64,000 nt of DNA from Spirometra erinaceieuropaei. Its lineage: Eukaryota > Platyhelminthes > Cestoda > Diphyllobothriidea > Diphyllobothriidae. This document shows, one piece after another, positions 43,742 to 55,798 of this stretch. The stretch covers positions 56,250 through 120,249 of the forward strand of contig CACRXP010000689.1 of the NCBI GenBank assembly GCA_902702965.1, in the 5' to 3' direction. The notes beneath the pieces are model-generated. The model was not told the DNA's origin and searched no databases. It worked only from the letters and a program-made list of their open reading frames with translations. The position numbers and the translations under genes are program-made. Positions within the stretch are counted from its first letter, which is position 1. The number at the start of each line of letters is the position of its first letter.

Positions 43742-44486
43742 GGGTACATAATGCATAATACAATGTCTCACAACCCTTTGAAAGGCAGACGAGGGCCTTC
43801 AGTAACTGTCAAGTATAATACTCGAAATGTGAATCCAACCCGCCGTGTATATAAATTTGATCTCCAGAATGATGAAAGTAAGATATTAATGCTGAATATA
43901 GAACCTTCCTTCTGGGTACATCCGGTAGTTTTTTCATTGCGATTTTGCACCGGCGAAGCGAAAGAAGGAGACGCAGCTAAATGTCGAACTTCTTAGAAGA
44001 TCTATTTTGCGTCAAACTAACCTGAGAATATTCAATGGAAAAAATAAAACATGTTCGGAGGCAATACCTCAGGGGATAGTTAATAACATAAACATCTTAG
44101 ACGTAATTAGCATCATTTCCGAGGTATCTGAACGGGAAGCTCATATTGAAATTCTCCCAAAATGGACGGATGCTTGTATAATGGAAGTGATCAATCCTAA
44201 TTGGGCATTTCGGGTCCAAAGCTCAAAGTCCAATTTCGAAAATCAGCTGGTTCAGTGTGGTAGCTTCAGACAGAAATCCAGACGTCGTTCGGTTCAGTGT
44301 ATATGAGGGAAGTAATAATAATAATTTTATTTAGTGCCGGTTTACAGGCATTGCCAGGGAAGCGTTAAACACAAATCCGGCCAGCAATGAAAAAAACTCT
44401 TGTGGAAAAGGAATAAAAATATAGTTTATGGTGGTTATTATGGCTTCCAGGGTTCAGGAGGAAAAAAACTGCTGGCGGCAAACTTT

Positions 44487-44945
44487 CGACCGTCAAGACG
44501 GGAAGGATTGCACGGTATCGGATATTATCCGTCGCCAATTTCTTTCATGAAGTTAGGGTTAGTCCAACCAGAAGCGCCGAAGAACGGCTGTCGCTGATGG
44601 CCAAAGAAATGTTCCCTGGTGAGACCGACCATAGTGTTAAGAGACCACAAACGCCATCGCTACGGTAGAGTGGACTAGTGGATTCAGAACCCAAAATGTG
44701 TGGAAGATTTTCACAAAAGCTCGACCGTCAAGAAGGGAGGGGTTGTACGGTATCGGAGATTGTCAGACGCCAATTCCTTTCATGAAGTTAGGGTTAGTCC
44801 AACCAGAAGCGCCGAAGAACAGCTGTCGCTGATGGCCAAAGAAATTGTCCCTGGTGAGACCGGCCATGGTGTTCAGAGACCACAAACGCCATCGCTACGG
44901 TACAGTCGATCAGTGGATTGAACACCCAAAATTTGTGGGAATTTT
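44487..44945 (-). repeat. Tandem duplication in LINE 3' UTR, period 235 bp
   Basis: CGACCGTCAAGA at 44487 and 44722 starts two diverged units. Both hold TTTCATGAAGTTAGGGTTAG, GGCCAAAGAAAT and CCACAAACGCCATCGCTACG. The related LINE end at 2060-3067 has one unit only. Confidence 0.9.
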
Positions 44946-45217
44946 TCTGGATGCAAAAATCGAGTAATAGTTCTCTTAAATAAAGGATAATTTTGCAGAT
45001 TTTTTACATTCCTGGGTAGTTTATTCCAAATGACAATTGCATTTACAGAAAAGAACCGACGATATTGAACAGTACGTGCCAGAGGAAGAAATAAAAAGAC
45101 CCCACGGTGACTGTTACGTCGGGGGTGGAGATGATGTCTTAAAGAGGTGATTGGGTTAAATGTGTGATTATATAAGAGTTTAAGTAGCAAAAATAGTCCC
45201 TTTTGTAATCTACGGAA

Positions 45218-46720
45218 CTATAAAGGATCAAGACCCGTAAGCCGGCAACGTTCTTGGTAAGATAAATATCGGTGTTCCGGGGTTAAAACTGTCTTGGTAA
45301 AAAAGTGTTGAACGGATTCTATTTTCTTCCGCTCAGTAGCACTCATGAGGTTAAATAAAAACGAACAGTATTCCAGGCCAGGTCTAACGTACATGTTGTA
45401 AAGGCGCATTCTAATGTCCCTAGTTATTTTGTTTCGGAGGATAAACCCGGTCGTTCTACGTGCTTTGGAAACTATCAAGGCACAGTGCTCCGAGAGATTG
45501 AGACTCTTGGAGTATGCTACGTCTAGATCCTTAATAACCCTGGACACATTTATGGAGTGACCTTCAATGCTTACTTGAGGTTGGCGGTCGTCGCCAACCA
45601 CCATGACCGAGCACTTATGCCAAGAAAGACAAAGGCTCCATGTGCGGCACCACTGAGCGAAAGCCTGTAGATCGCTCTTTAGGAGCTCAAGCACGATGTC
45701 ACGATCTGCCGGCTTATATCGATATGCAACTTTAAGATCATCGGCATACATAGAAGGCTTACCATTCTGGAATACATCGGGTACATCATTAACGAAAAGG
45801 CAAAATAAAAGCGGGCCGAGTACACTACCCTGAATGACTCCACTCCTCACACGTGTGGGGTTGGGGATAGTATTGGAAATCTTAACTCGTTGTGTACGAG
45901 TGCCCAGGTAAGAGGATGTAAAATTCGAAAGTTTTTCACTTATTCCGAAAGAGGACAGTTTTACGAGAAGAAGAGCATGGTCAAGACGATCAAAAGCCTT
46001 AGTGAAATCGAAATATACTGTGTAAAGTGCAAAACCATTGTCCCTAGATTGGAGAATATAGTCAACGAAAGAGAGATGACAGGTGTCACATGATCGAGCT
46101 TTGAGGCATCCATGCTGAGCAGCACTCAGTAGGTCATTCTCTGTTAAGTGACACATCATCTTATCTTTGAGCAATGTCTCTAAGATCTTCGAAACTGCGG
46201 GGAGGGTGTTTATTGGGCGAAAGTCATCAAATGACGTAGATTTACCGTGCTTAGGAGTGGGCAAAATGTGTGATTCCTTCCAGAACGTAGGATGGGTTTC
46301 ACTTTCAAGAGCGAGATTAAATATCTTGCATAAGAGGGATGGGAAAATCGTATTTCTATCGGCTTTTAGAATGCTTACTGGCACACTATCAGGTCCTGGA
46401 CTATAAGATTGACGAAAATGCCGAATCGCAACAGTCATATCCCACAGAGTGAAAGTTATAGTTTCTAGAACTGCCCCGGTTAATGTCTGGATGGTCAGAA
46501 GCGGAGTGGTCGAGTATTCAATAAACGTTTTGGACAGGAAATCATTGGAGCTATCAGCGGTTAAGTGGACATCAACTAAGACATTTCCGAGAGCGTCTCG
46601 GAGGATGGGATACTGCGTCTTTCGGTGAGTTCGTATTCTTCTAGATAAAAGTTTGGAGACATTTAACGAATGATTTTCGGTAAACTGGACCTCTTCGGCT
46701 AGATGTTTTTCTTCAGCCAA
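45218..46720 (-). CDS. LINE reverse transcriptase (CR1-like)
   Basis: An uninterrupted frame of about 500 codons, the longest in the window. It begins directly after a TAA, so the true start lies further upstream and the protein is truncated. RT motifs in order: SPGPDSVPVSIL (about residue 128), DFRPINTLPAVSKILE (about 185), YFDFTKAFDRLDH (first catalytic Asp), GVIQGSVLGPLLFCLFVND, and YADD in MYADDLKVA. The thumb and a C-terminal region with YNMYVRPGLEYCSFLF follow. It would reverse-transcribe LINE RNA at a nicked target. It is degraded only at the 5' side, which suggests a rather recent insertion. Confidence 0.92.
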   Translation of the reverse strand: MAEEKHLAEEVQFTENHSLNVSKLLSRRIRTHRKTQYPILRDALGNVLVDVHLTADSSNDFLSKTFIEYSTTPLLTIQTLTGAVLETITFTLWDMTVAIRHFRQSYSPGPDSVPVSILKADRNTIFPSLLCKIFNLALESETHPTFWKESHILPTPKHGKSTSFDDFRPINTLPAVSKILETLLKDKMMCHLTENDLLSAAQHGCLKARSCDTCHLSFVDYILQSRDNGFALYTVYFDFTKAFDRLDHALLLVKLSSFGISEKLSNFTSSYLGTRTQRVKISNTIPNPTRVRSGVIQGSVLGPLLFCLFVNDVPDVFQNGKPSMYADDLKVAYRYKPADRDIVLELLKSDLQAFAQWCRTWSLCLSWHKCSVMVVGDDRQPQVSIEGHSINVSRVIKDLDVAYSKSLNLSEHCALIVSKARRTTGFILRNKITRDIRMRLYNMYVRPGLEYCSFLFNLMSATERKKIESVQHFFTKTVLTPEHRYLSYQERCRLTGLDPL

Positions 46721-46990
46721 TCTTTAAGCCCGCTCAAAAAGATCACAAACCAAGGGCAGGACAGAAACGTCGTTCTGAAGATGGGATCGACGATAAAGTC
46801 TGCGCAATCTGCGACGAAAGGGTAAGGGTAGGAAAACCTCATCCCCAACATTAATAATTTCCTTACGGGGGACAAAACGAGAAATAAGCGAATCCAAAAT
46901 TTCGTACAGTTTTGCAGTGCAAACATATACATCCGAACTAATGAAGAAATCAGTCCAGTCCTAGGAATTAAGGTGTGTTCATAATTTGGT

Positions 46991-48357
46991 TGAGCGAGTT
47001 GATCGGAAATCCTGCCATCACCAACCTCGCTAACCTCAGCGAACCTTCGGGGCTTGAGGGTTATTAGGGATTTATAATGGGGCTTATGGCGGGGTTTTCC
47101 ACGTCTTAGGCCTAGGCTTATACCCGTAAGCTCCTTTTTCTCACACAAATAACAAGAACTAACAGTAACGCAAGGTCATTAGACGTTTTTTGAAATTGTG
47201 GGTTTAAATGTTCGATCTTCAGGGACTCACCTTCTTTGGAATTTCGGTCTTCTGGCCGCTCTTAGAGTCTGCCGTCCGTAAGAGCCGGACTTAAACCATT
47301 AATGCCCTCCAACTCACAAGCTTACGACAGGATTTCAGCAGAATTAACATATTCTCTTCCAACCACATCTTTGCCAACAGCTCGATCCCTCGTAGTAAAC
47401 TATAAAGAGTAGAAATCTGGTAGATATCTACTTATCGAGGTAGGTATGTCAACTAGATATCTATTTTGCCTGAAAGATTGATATTTAGTCGATACCGATT
47501 AGCCGAGATACTCGGCGGACAGCGAAATGGGGACGTAATACCGTATGCGTGTAATCATTTTCTTAAGGCAATACCTATACTGACCCCCAAATCTTTCATA
47601 TTTGCCTTCATTATCCACTCTCTTTATCCCTAAAGCACTATTATGCGACTTCTATATGTTCCATTTAATCAACAGGCTGTATACGATGAGTAAGTATGAA
47701 GGAGTTTAATACTGAATAGTTGTATATAAAAATATAGCAAGGTACATATACAGTGCATAGTTGCTTTCCATCTGTTTTCACTGTGTCGACGGGTTACCGA
47801 AAGACGATCCGAGAATATTGTCTGCATGTCAGAATTAGTTTTCAAAAAAATGGCGACCGATTTACTACTTGACTGTTTGTTTAATTGATTCTTCTGTTGC
47901 CTTTGGACATAACTCAGCGAATGGATTAGTCAATGGCAGATGCCCTTTTCGCCCGAAAAATGCCAACGGTCAAATTTCTACTCCATATGATATGCGACTA
48001 TCTGGAACGCTCTTCCAAGTTCTATCCGGAAAAGTCGAACCCTAATGGAGTTTAAAATAAAAACTAAGAATTTCCTCTCAAATAACAATACACATTTATT
48101 TTTGAATAAGATAGGACATTTTTCAAGTCAATTCTTTGATATTGAATTTGGTCCAAAGGGGCTCTGATGATGCCAGCCGGGACATAGCACTAAAAATAAT
48201 CAAATTTATAAAAGATGATATCGCTGATAAACATAGAACAGATAGTTTTATTCTATTTTTTCCTCTCTTTCTCGTTTCCATCAGCTATGTCACCTGACAC
48301 TCAATATCCCTTAGGAAGCTAATAATAACATCCCCTTCGATAAAACCCTGCATATAG
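46991..48357. other. No gene; AT-rich
   Basis: No frame of interest. The sequence is AT-rich with TAGATATC-type dinucleotide-like stretches around 47410-47480. Confidence 0.5.
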
Positions 48358-48600
48358 ATAGGTAGATAGATAATTTTTATTAAAGACCCGTCGGGGTCCC
48401 ATCAAAGCAAGTTAAAATAAATTTGCATGCGAGTTTTAGACGAGGGAGGCCGAATCTTTACAAAATGCAATTCCTAGTTTCTGAATTAGAAGTCCATTGA
48501 GAAACAGGATGATTGAGGGGTGAAAAAAGACTCCTTACAAAAAGTTAAAAATGATTGGATTAATTTTACAGGAGAAAAAAACCCCTCCATAAAAATAATA
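48358..48600 (-). mobile_element. Retroposed LINE/SINE 3' tail, copy 2
   Basis: Inverted copy of 4272-4512: on the - strand GAGGGG, CTCCTGTAAAATTAATCC, then TTTGATGGGACCCCGACGGG, TCTTTAATAAAAATTAT and a CTATCTACCTATCTA tail at the left edge. The tail differs from copy 1 (TTA repeats), as expected of independent insertions. Confidence 0.8.
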
Positions 48601-50094
48601 ACAGAAAAAAGCGAGCAGGACTGGCCTGTAGGTGGCGGTATATAACGGAATGTTGTCGGTCATCATCAGGGTAACAATAAATGTCAGCCTTGATGGGTAC
48701 GAATGTGGGTCAGACAGGACTGGCTTGCAAATGACATTGTATACGGGATTCACAATATGAGTTGTACGAAAGTATATATTAAGGCCATATTAATCATATA
48801 TACAACTACATTTGATCATAGTAGGGAGTCGACCACTACACTTATAATGCCACATTCACAAGAACAATATGATATATGATTCAATATTATTTTGACAGCT
48901 TTGATTGTGACTTACCATTGATTGTTTCTTACTCCTGACATGTATTCATCTTTTCCAGCTCTTAGTCCAGACAATTATGGCAGGCCTCCTGGAAAACACG
49001 AAGGAAATGTGCCACCGTCCCTTTGCAGCTGGCCTGTTGTAGCCGAGGAACACTCACCCTTAGTTGATCCGGATGGCTACGCGGTTATTGTTGTCGCTGG
49101 ACCGGAAGTTGCTCCTAAAAACGGTCCGTTGTCTGACACAGAGTTAGGGTTTTCCGGGATGACGCTCATAATTCCAGTAACAGGATTCAAACAGACAGGG
49201 TACGGGTAAGAAGTCGTTGATTAAGGGATAGATATATTCCACGCTCGGAAAAAGGAGGGAGGAGAGCGAAAAAGGTAGCGATGAGTATAAAATAGGATAA
49301 AGAAGGGGAAACGTCAGTTTGGTTGATGAGGCGATTCAGAGAGATTCAGAGTTGTCCATCCGGAGGCAGAATGTTGACTGAGGCACTCTTCTCGGCGTCC
49401 TCGCCTTCAAATGGAAAGAGGTGATTCAGTACGCTACCGCCTTTCTATTTCCCGCCTTCCAATCAAAAAGCCCGCTATTACAGGCCAGATAGACTGAAAA
49501 CCATCAATTAGAATGCACCCAAGTTTAACCAACTGGAAAATAATTTCAAGGTCAGGCCGATATCAAAGTTCTTCATTTTCCATGATAGACTTATTATTCA
49601 TGCCCCCAAAAACTACCAAACTGCACACTTCAATTTTTATATTGTACATGTCGTTCTTTTTTAAAACTTTTGTTATTATTTCGCCTTAGAACTCAGGTTT
49701 TTTTAAACTTAAAACAAACTCTCAATTCGCGCTCTTTTGGCTAAGCCCCCAAAACCAATGAAGTCAAAGGGCAGTCGAAATGGATGAGTTTGTTTGAGTT
49801 TTTTTTCCTAAGTTCAAAGGAGACTGACAGAGTCCAAGTGGCTCTATAGTAAGCCTATTCTCTTCTATCCTATAACTGTCCAACGATCTTTTCAGCCCAT
49901 ACGGGCTCCTCCAAATCCATGAACATATTAATATTTCACTATCTGTTTCATACAGATGACCTGGTTAAAAACTGCGTCTCACATCTCTGAATACGTCCCA
50001 CATTCTTGCAATAAATGATGAGAGTCAAAAACGCGCCTTGAGAAGACTTTGAAAAAAAACCTACGTCAAGTCGTAATAGAAACTTGACACTGGT
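48601..50094. other. No gene identified
   Basis: Short frames (for example 48922-49209, 95 codons) without domains. Mostly AT-rich. Confidence 0.45.
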
Positions 50095-50650
50095 GTGACG
50101 TTTTAGCAGCCGAGGACGTCAATCATAGCACATACCGGATCAGCGAAGCTCCAGAAATAGACTCTGGTTAAGACTGATCTGAACGGAGTAATTAACGCAT
50201 CACAATACTCATTAACACGAAAGAGAGGAAGGAACATTTGGTAACATAAAGGAATAATTGAGAAAGATGGGAACTAGCGATACATATAATAATGGTTGAT
50301 TGTACAAACGGAATGAGTTAGAGCAAAGGATTGACCTGTATGGATGGTAAGACGACACCGACATGCTTGCTAAACAACCGGTGGGGAACGCAGCGCTGTG
50401 GCAACTTCAGGGGAGGGCCGAGGAGGGCCAACCTAGAGAGAAGAGGGAGAGAAAAGCGAGAGTTAAGCCGAGATGTGAGAAGGGGATCGGCGACAAAGAG
50501 AGAGAATGGCACCGACCGTTTCACCGACGCGCAATTACATCTTCACCATCCTAGGCGCGCGCGGGAAGTGTCGCCCCATTTAAGCAAATCCATACAGTTC
50601 GTGGGCTGTAACAGCGTGAACAAACAAGGTGGCCACCGCTCTATCGACGC
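50095..50650 (-). repeat. Dispersed 0.5-kb repeat, copy 2
   Basis: Inverted relative to 9215-9715 and matching it across nearly the whole length, from GACGTCAATCATAGCACA (50123) to the CGAAC-type end near 50600. It lies upstream of the LINE at about 51.1-55.9 kb but in opposite sense. Confidence 0.75.
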
Positions 50651-52370
50651 GCGTAGGTCGGGTTGAAAAGGATGAACAAATAAACATTAGTCGTAATAGA
50701 AGTGACTTTAAATCTGTCTACTCTGCTACCCATTTACATCACGCCAAACGGGTAAGGAATTCAATAAGTTGGGTGAATGTCAAATACAAGGACGAAGCAT
50801 TACGACATGATTCAAACTACGTCAAAAATTATAACAATGAAGAAGGAAATGGTGGACCTAAAATTGGAGATGGAGAAGTGGAGAAACTACCTCGATCATT
50901 CCCTTAGAAAGTGGAAATGGCTTACACAAGAGATTCAGAAAAAAGAGGTAACGTACTTAAACAGGGCTACCTCAGATATGCCGAATATTAAAAAAAAGTG
51001 GCATGTCTATGGAAGTCAGTGTGAATGAGGATCAGCGTCTGATGCGAGAAAATGGGATCTCAGGCAACTAAAATGCGTCAAAGCATCTAAGGAGACCAAG
51101 AAGATCATTGGGTAACAGAAGTTAAGTATAATGCAAGCAAAACCTGAGCCGCCAAAGGACAGGAATGATCAAGAAGCCTTAGAAAGCCCGGAAAGTGCGC
51201 TGGCTCTGCTAGACCAAACCGACATATTGGAATTTTCAGATCTCGACGTTATTTCCACACGGTATCAGGAGGAAGGTCCTATTCGAATTCTCCAAGGAAC
51301 AGAACGACTGATTAGTCCTCTCATTCGCTCCATCAACAGATATTTGCAATCGTCCACCCACTTGTAGAAGGCTACCTGCCCGACGACGTTGCTCCGAGAT
51401 CTACATCGAAAACTATAAACGGCTAAGTCGTTTCCTATTCAACTTCATAATTGTCAAAGTCTTTATTCTATCAACTATTGAAGACATCCTGCACTACTCT
51501 AGAACTGATTAGCAAGTTTGAAAACCACCAACAATGAGCCAACGTGTTGGCAAAAGGCGCACAACCGAGATTTGAACTCCTAACCTGTGGATCCAGAGGC
51601 CAGAGCCTTCACCACTGCGCTATTGATGAACGGTCTGACGCTTGTCAGATAAGTTTGTTAACTACAGAAGAGCAGCTGAGGACGGTCTTTAATTAATTAG
51701 CAGTCTCTTGCGATACAATGCCGCTGGAAGCATTAGAGGCCAGGGAGCTTAAGCACAATAGGGTTCCCGAGACAAGACAGGAAATAAGAACCGACGCCCT
51801 GCCAAGAGGCCTTGAAAACTGTATGACAGACGGAACGGATTCAGCGCTTGTCGGTCGCTGTGTCGGCTGTAAGGAATTTGAAAAGCGAGTCCAGACGCTA
51901 GGAGAGAAGCAAGGCCTACTGACGGACATCATTATGACTATTCTGAAGCACAGTAAAATAGAATTACTAAATAATCCGCCAAATATCCGATCGATAAGCG
52001 ACGAACATCTTACTAATAAAGGCACTGGCGCGGAAAACTCGAAACCAGTCAGGAAGAGGAAGCGAGTTATGTCTCCAGGGGAAACTTCAGACAAATCATT
52101 TCGGTGTATAGCGTGTCGTTCGACGCTAATGCATTAAAAATAAGTCAGGTTTCATTACCTACTATAGTTACTTAACCTGCCAAATCATCGAACATTAAAG
52201 TTGGGAAAGCCAGGGTGATCCTCAGAAGATCTGTTAGAAACTACAAGGACTCGCCGTTATTCTTGGAAGGTAACGCTGTTATTCCACTTCATTACAAGAC
52301 TAATTCATCTGGAAAGTGCCCTTAACATTCCGTTTATGGAAAAGGACACGATAAGCCTTCGTGCAGTACA
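50651..52370 (+). other. Region upstream of the LINE ORF1 homology
   Basis: Frames at 50777-51028, 51131-51367 and 51718-52137 are charged, predicted helical, and share the reading sense of the following LINE. The last ends with two CxxC-like pairs (VGCKEF and FRCIACRS). They could be the 5' part of a long ORF1 or an unrelated element. Identity is not established. Confidence 0.35.
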
Positions 52371-53034
52371 TTGCAACAGGGTAATGATTGTAAGAGCTCC
52401 ACTGTCGGAGCAAGTACGTCACATGAAAATCCATGCCCTATACCCCCTTCGCCGGCCAAAAATCACTCAAATGTCGAAATGAAAACACCCATCGGGAATA
52501 ATATAGTAGCATTATATCGTCCTAGCGCGGAAGGGACAGTAATGAGCTCTTCCATAAATCGTAAGCAAAATATTGTCATAAGGGGCGCCCCAGAGTCCAC
52601 GTCCTGCATTCCGAAGGAACGAGTGACGCACGACCTAAACCTTCTTCATCAGTACGCCAGCGCCGTCCTGAAGAATGTGAAAATATTCACCGTGAAAAAG
52701 CCTTCGACTAGGCAAAGCGGACCCAGATTGTGACCTAAAAACATCCCCAAGACCCCTGAAAGTTATTTTGGAAAACGAAGCCCAAGCAACGCTTCTGTTA
52801 GAAAATAGAACGACCTTACGCAATTCGCACAAGGAAGTGTTTTTTCAACCAGACTACGAACGGAGGGAAAGAATGAAAATGAGAGAACTGAGATCAGAAT
52901 CGAAGGAGAGAATTGGCAGAGAAGAGAAAGGGCTGAAGATCAAAAATGGACAAATAGTTCAGACAAAGGGGTCTTTCCTGTGGTCAGAACCTGTCACAAT
53001 GGAGGCCGGGCCTTTCCAACGAACCAGTGTCTGA
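52371..53034 (+). pseudogene. LINE ORF1 (RNA-binding protein, broken)
   Basis: A first frame (52371-52733) with QNIVIRGAPESTSCIPKERV continues after a frameshift in 52768-53034 with PRPLKVILENEAQATLLL (start just upstream), RTTLRNSHKEVFFQPDY and KIKNGQIVQ. This is the ORF1 type found with flatworm jockey/CR1-like LINEs (form VIRGLPES...PKERV, then RPRPLKVVL...VFFQPDYS). It presumably coats the LINE RNA. Its end overlaps the start of the endonuclease frame. Confidence 0.8.
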
Positions 53035-53978
53035 AGGTTATCTCCGCAAATGTGCAAAGTCTCTCCAACAAACTAGACGAACTAAGAGACTTAGTTGATG
53101 AAATTAAGCCAGACATTATGGCATTCACAGAAACGTGGCTTACAGAAAATATCGCAGATTCAGAAATATCACTTAGAGGATATCAGCAATTCAGGAGAGA
53201 CAGACTAAGCCGAGGAGGAGGAATCATAATTTATGTCACCTGCAAGCTGAGCACTATGGCTGATGTAGATAGACTGGTAGGGGACGTGGAACTGCAAAGC
53301 GTTACTATATCTGCTAAGAATGTCCGATCACTGACGCTTTCGGTGGTTTGCCGTTCACCTATCCATACTTTCGACCAAGATCTCATGATCGTTACTGAAC
53401 TTAACAAAGTCAGTGGGAAGAAATATGTCCTTATCGTTGGGGATTTTAACGCTCCTGGCATTGATTGGCTAACGTGGACTGCACAAGTGCCGCAAGACAG
53501 CTTTAATCACAAACTACTACAATGGGCAACGGACAAACTTCTCTGCCAGAATGTTACCTTTGGAACACGGGCCAGGGAAGGACAGCAGTCGAACTGCCTT
53601 CATCTTATTTTTATCCGAGAGGAGGAAAATGTGTTAGACCTGCAGGACCGACAGCCATTAGGATCAAGCGACCACATCCCGCTCTACTTTGAGTACTCAC
53701 TCTTTTCCAAACCCATTCAACCCGATAGGTGGGAGAGAAACATTTGGAAAGGGGACTATACTCTCATGAGTAGGGAAGCGGCAGCTGTATCATGGGAGAC
53801 TGAACTGCATGGTCGAGCAAACGACAACTGGAATACTTTCAATTCCTTACTGAAAGAGATTGCTTATTCCAATTGTCCTCTCAGAAGAAAGACGACCACA
53901 AACCTACCAAAATGGATAAACCCGGACTTAAGGGCTTTTTCAGAAAAAGGAATCGTCTGTGGAGAAGGTGAAGACTAA
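52980..53978 (+). CDS. LINE AP-type endonuclease domain
   Basis: 332 codons. The apurinic-endonuclease-like fold begins near residue 18: VISANVQSLSNKLDEL, then IMAFTETWL (catalytic Glu), RGGGIIIYV, VGDFNAPGIDW (Asp-x-Asn), and LGSSDHIPL (SDH). The domain nicks target DNA to prime reverse transcription. The frame breaks at NPDLRAF...; the linker (54023-54295) and RT (54332-55798) follow in other frames, so at least two shifts separate endonuclease from RT. Confidence 0.9.
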   Translation: MVRTCHNGGRAFPTNQCLKVISANVQSLSNKLDELRDLVDEIKPDIMAFTETWLTENIADSEISLRGYQQFRRDRLSRGGGIIIYVTCKLSTMADVDRLVGDVELQSVTISAKNVRSLTLSVVCRSPIHTFDQDLMIVTELNKVSGKKYVLIVGDFNAPGIDWLTWTAQVPQDSFNHKLLQWATDKLLCQNVTFGTRAREGQQSNCLHLIFIREEENVLDLQDRQPLGSSDHIPLYFEYSLFSKPIQPDRWERNIWKGDYTLMSREAAAVSWETELHGRANDNWNTFNSLLKEIAYSNCPLRRKTTTNLPKWINPDLRAFSEKGIVCGEGED

Positions 53979-54331
53979 CTGGCTCCGAAGAACACTTACA
54001 TAAATATAAGCGGCAACGAAAAATGTGTAAAAGTGAGGCCTCAAACCTGCAAAGGAAGTTTGAACTGAACATACTTCGAAATTCGTTGGAGCATCCGAAA
54101 ATACTATATGGTTATATACAAAGTACTAAAAGGACTCAGGAGGTGTTCCTGCCCTCAGGTCTGCAGATGAAAAAATGGAGACTGATGACCAGGTTAATGC
54201 GTCCCTCCTTTCCGACTTCTTTCAGTCCGTGTTCACCCGAGAACCTAGTTCTGTATTTGCCCATCATCCGTTCGTCGACCAACCTATCCTCCTAGTGCCC
54301 TTCCCCCTCCTACCCCTCCCTACCCTCCTTA

Positions 54332-55798
54332 ATGGAGGAACCACTCTTTTCATCGACTAAAGTTAGGGCCGAGCTACTCCGGCTGAAACCTGCCAAATCG
54401 CCTGGCCCAGATAGAATTCCCGCACTTGCACTTCGTGAACTTGCTAATGAACTGTGCAAACCCTTATCCCCAATAGTTCAAAAGTCATTTGAGGACGGCG
54501 AGCTCCCGGAGGAATGGAGGTGTGCACTCATTACTCCGATCCATAAAGGAGGCTCAAGACTTGATTGCGGAAATTATCGTCCTGTCAGTCTTACTTGCAT
54601 CGCATGTAAAATAATGGAACGCATTATTAAAAGACACTTGATGAAATATCTGGAACAGAACAAAATATTGTGTGATGCCCAACACGGCTTTCGTCCAGGG
54701 CGCTCCTGCCTAACGAGTGTTCTTTACTCGCACGAGAAATGGACACGAGCTACCGATAAGGGTTTTCCAGTAGATGTCATATTTTTTGACTTCAAGAAGG
54801 CCTTTGACAGTGTCCCACACAGGCTTTTTTTGCAAAAGATCTGGGATATAGGAATTCAAGGAAGAACGTTTAAATGGATCAGGAGTTTTCTGTCCTCCAG
54901 ACTACAAAGAGTCGTCGTTAGTAATTCTGCCTCGGAATGGGTAAAGGTGGAAAGTGGTGTCCCACAGGGTTCCGTCTTAGGCCCAGTACTCTTCCTGATT
55001 TATGTTAATGACTGCATCAGCGAAGTGAATTGCGGGGCCGTCATGTTCGCGGATGACATAAAAATATGGAGTGAAGTCAAGTGCGATGATGAGGCAGAGG
55101 AGTTGCAGTCGAACGTCGACAAACTGTGTGCTTGGTCGAACAGATGGCTTTTGAAGTTTAACGTGTCCAAATACGTGGTCTTGCACCTGAACACCGGCCG
55201 CAATGCCTATCCCAAACACCAGTACTATATTGACGGGGCGAGTTTAGAAATTGTGGAAAGACACAGAGATCTGGGTGTATGGACTACCACAAGTCTATCG
55301 CCATCAGAACACTGTAGAAAGATGGTGCAGAAGGCAACCAGTACTCTACACTGGATCAGACGTGCATTTAAAATATTTCCTCCCGAACTCTTCGAAAGAC
55401 TCTTTGTTGTCTTTGTAAGACCTCATCTAGAGTATGGAATGCCAGCAGCTTCACCATGGATGAGGAAGGATATCGACTTACTCGAACAGGTGCAACGCAG
55501 AGCGACAAAGATTGTCGACGGTCTAAAGCATTTGTTTTATCAGGAGAGGCTGAATTTGCTAGGCTTATTCCCTCTCTCTTATAGACAAATAAACTGCAGT
55601 CTACTCTGGACGTTCCGGATTGTCCGCGGCCAGAGTTGCTCATTAAGAACAGAGGACTTCTTTCAGTTCGCCCGTACAAACCAACTACGCGGCCATGCAT
55701 ACAAAGTCGGGAATGAGCGCACGCGTCTAGACCGACGAAGATTTTCATTCAGCCAGCGGGTTGCAGACCGTGGAATTCGCTTCCAAGCGAGATGGTGA
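54332..55798 (+). CDS. LINE reverse transcriptase
   Basis: 488 codons without a stop. RT motifs in order: KSPGPDRIPALAL (about residue 22), GNYRPVSLTCIACKIMERII, AQHGFRPGRSC, FFDFKKAFDSVPH (catalytic Asp), GVPQGSVLGPVLFLIYVND, and FADD in MFADDIKIW, then RDLGVW and the thumb. The C-terminal part has VRPHLEYGMPA, VQRRATKI, FPLSYRQINC and a final RFSFSQRV..RG. The last segment normally ends with WN.LP in this family; here the frame reads through differently, suggesting a shift near the stop. Confidence 0.92.
   Translation: MEEPLFSSTKVRAELLRLKPAKSPGPDRIPALALRELANELCKPLSPIVQKSFEDGELPEEWRCALITPIHKGGSRLDCGNYRPVSLTCIACKIMERIIKRHLMKYLEQNKILCDAQHGFRPGRSCLTSVLYSHEKWTRATDKGFPVDVIFFDFKKAFDSVPHRLFLQKIWDIGIQGRTFKWIRSFLSSRLQRVVVSNSASEWVKVESGVPQGSVLGPVLFLIYVNDCISEVNCGAVMFADDIKIWSEVKCDDEAEELQSNVDKLCAWSNRWLLKFNVSKYVVLHLNTGRNAYPKHQYYIDGASLEIVERHRDLGVWTTTSLSPSEHCRKMVQKATSTLHWIRRAFKIFPPELFERLFVVFVRPHLEYGMPAASPWMRKDIDLLEQVQRRATKIVDGLKHLFYQERLNLLGLFPLSYRQINCSLLWTFRIVRGQSCSLRTEDFFQFARTNQLRGHAYKVGNERTRLDRRRFSFSQRVADRGIRFQARW

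Larger units (their letters stand above)
44306..46990 (-). mobile_element. CR1-like LINE, 5'-truncated, RT nearly intact
   Basis: Running right to left: a short upstream coding stretch with a TAG near 46960 and a TAA at 46724-46726, the RT frame 46720-45218, a C-terminal tail (to about 44873) and a 3' UTR ending in a TTATTATTATTA-type tail at about 44306-44320. No endonuclease domain was found upstream, so the copy is 5'-truncated. The 3' end equals that of the + strand copy at 2060-3067. The 3' UTR holds a tandem duplication (44487-44945). Confidence 0.88.
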
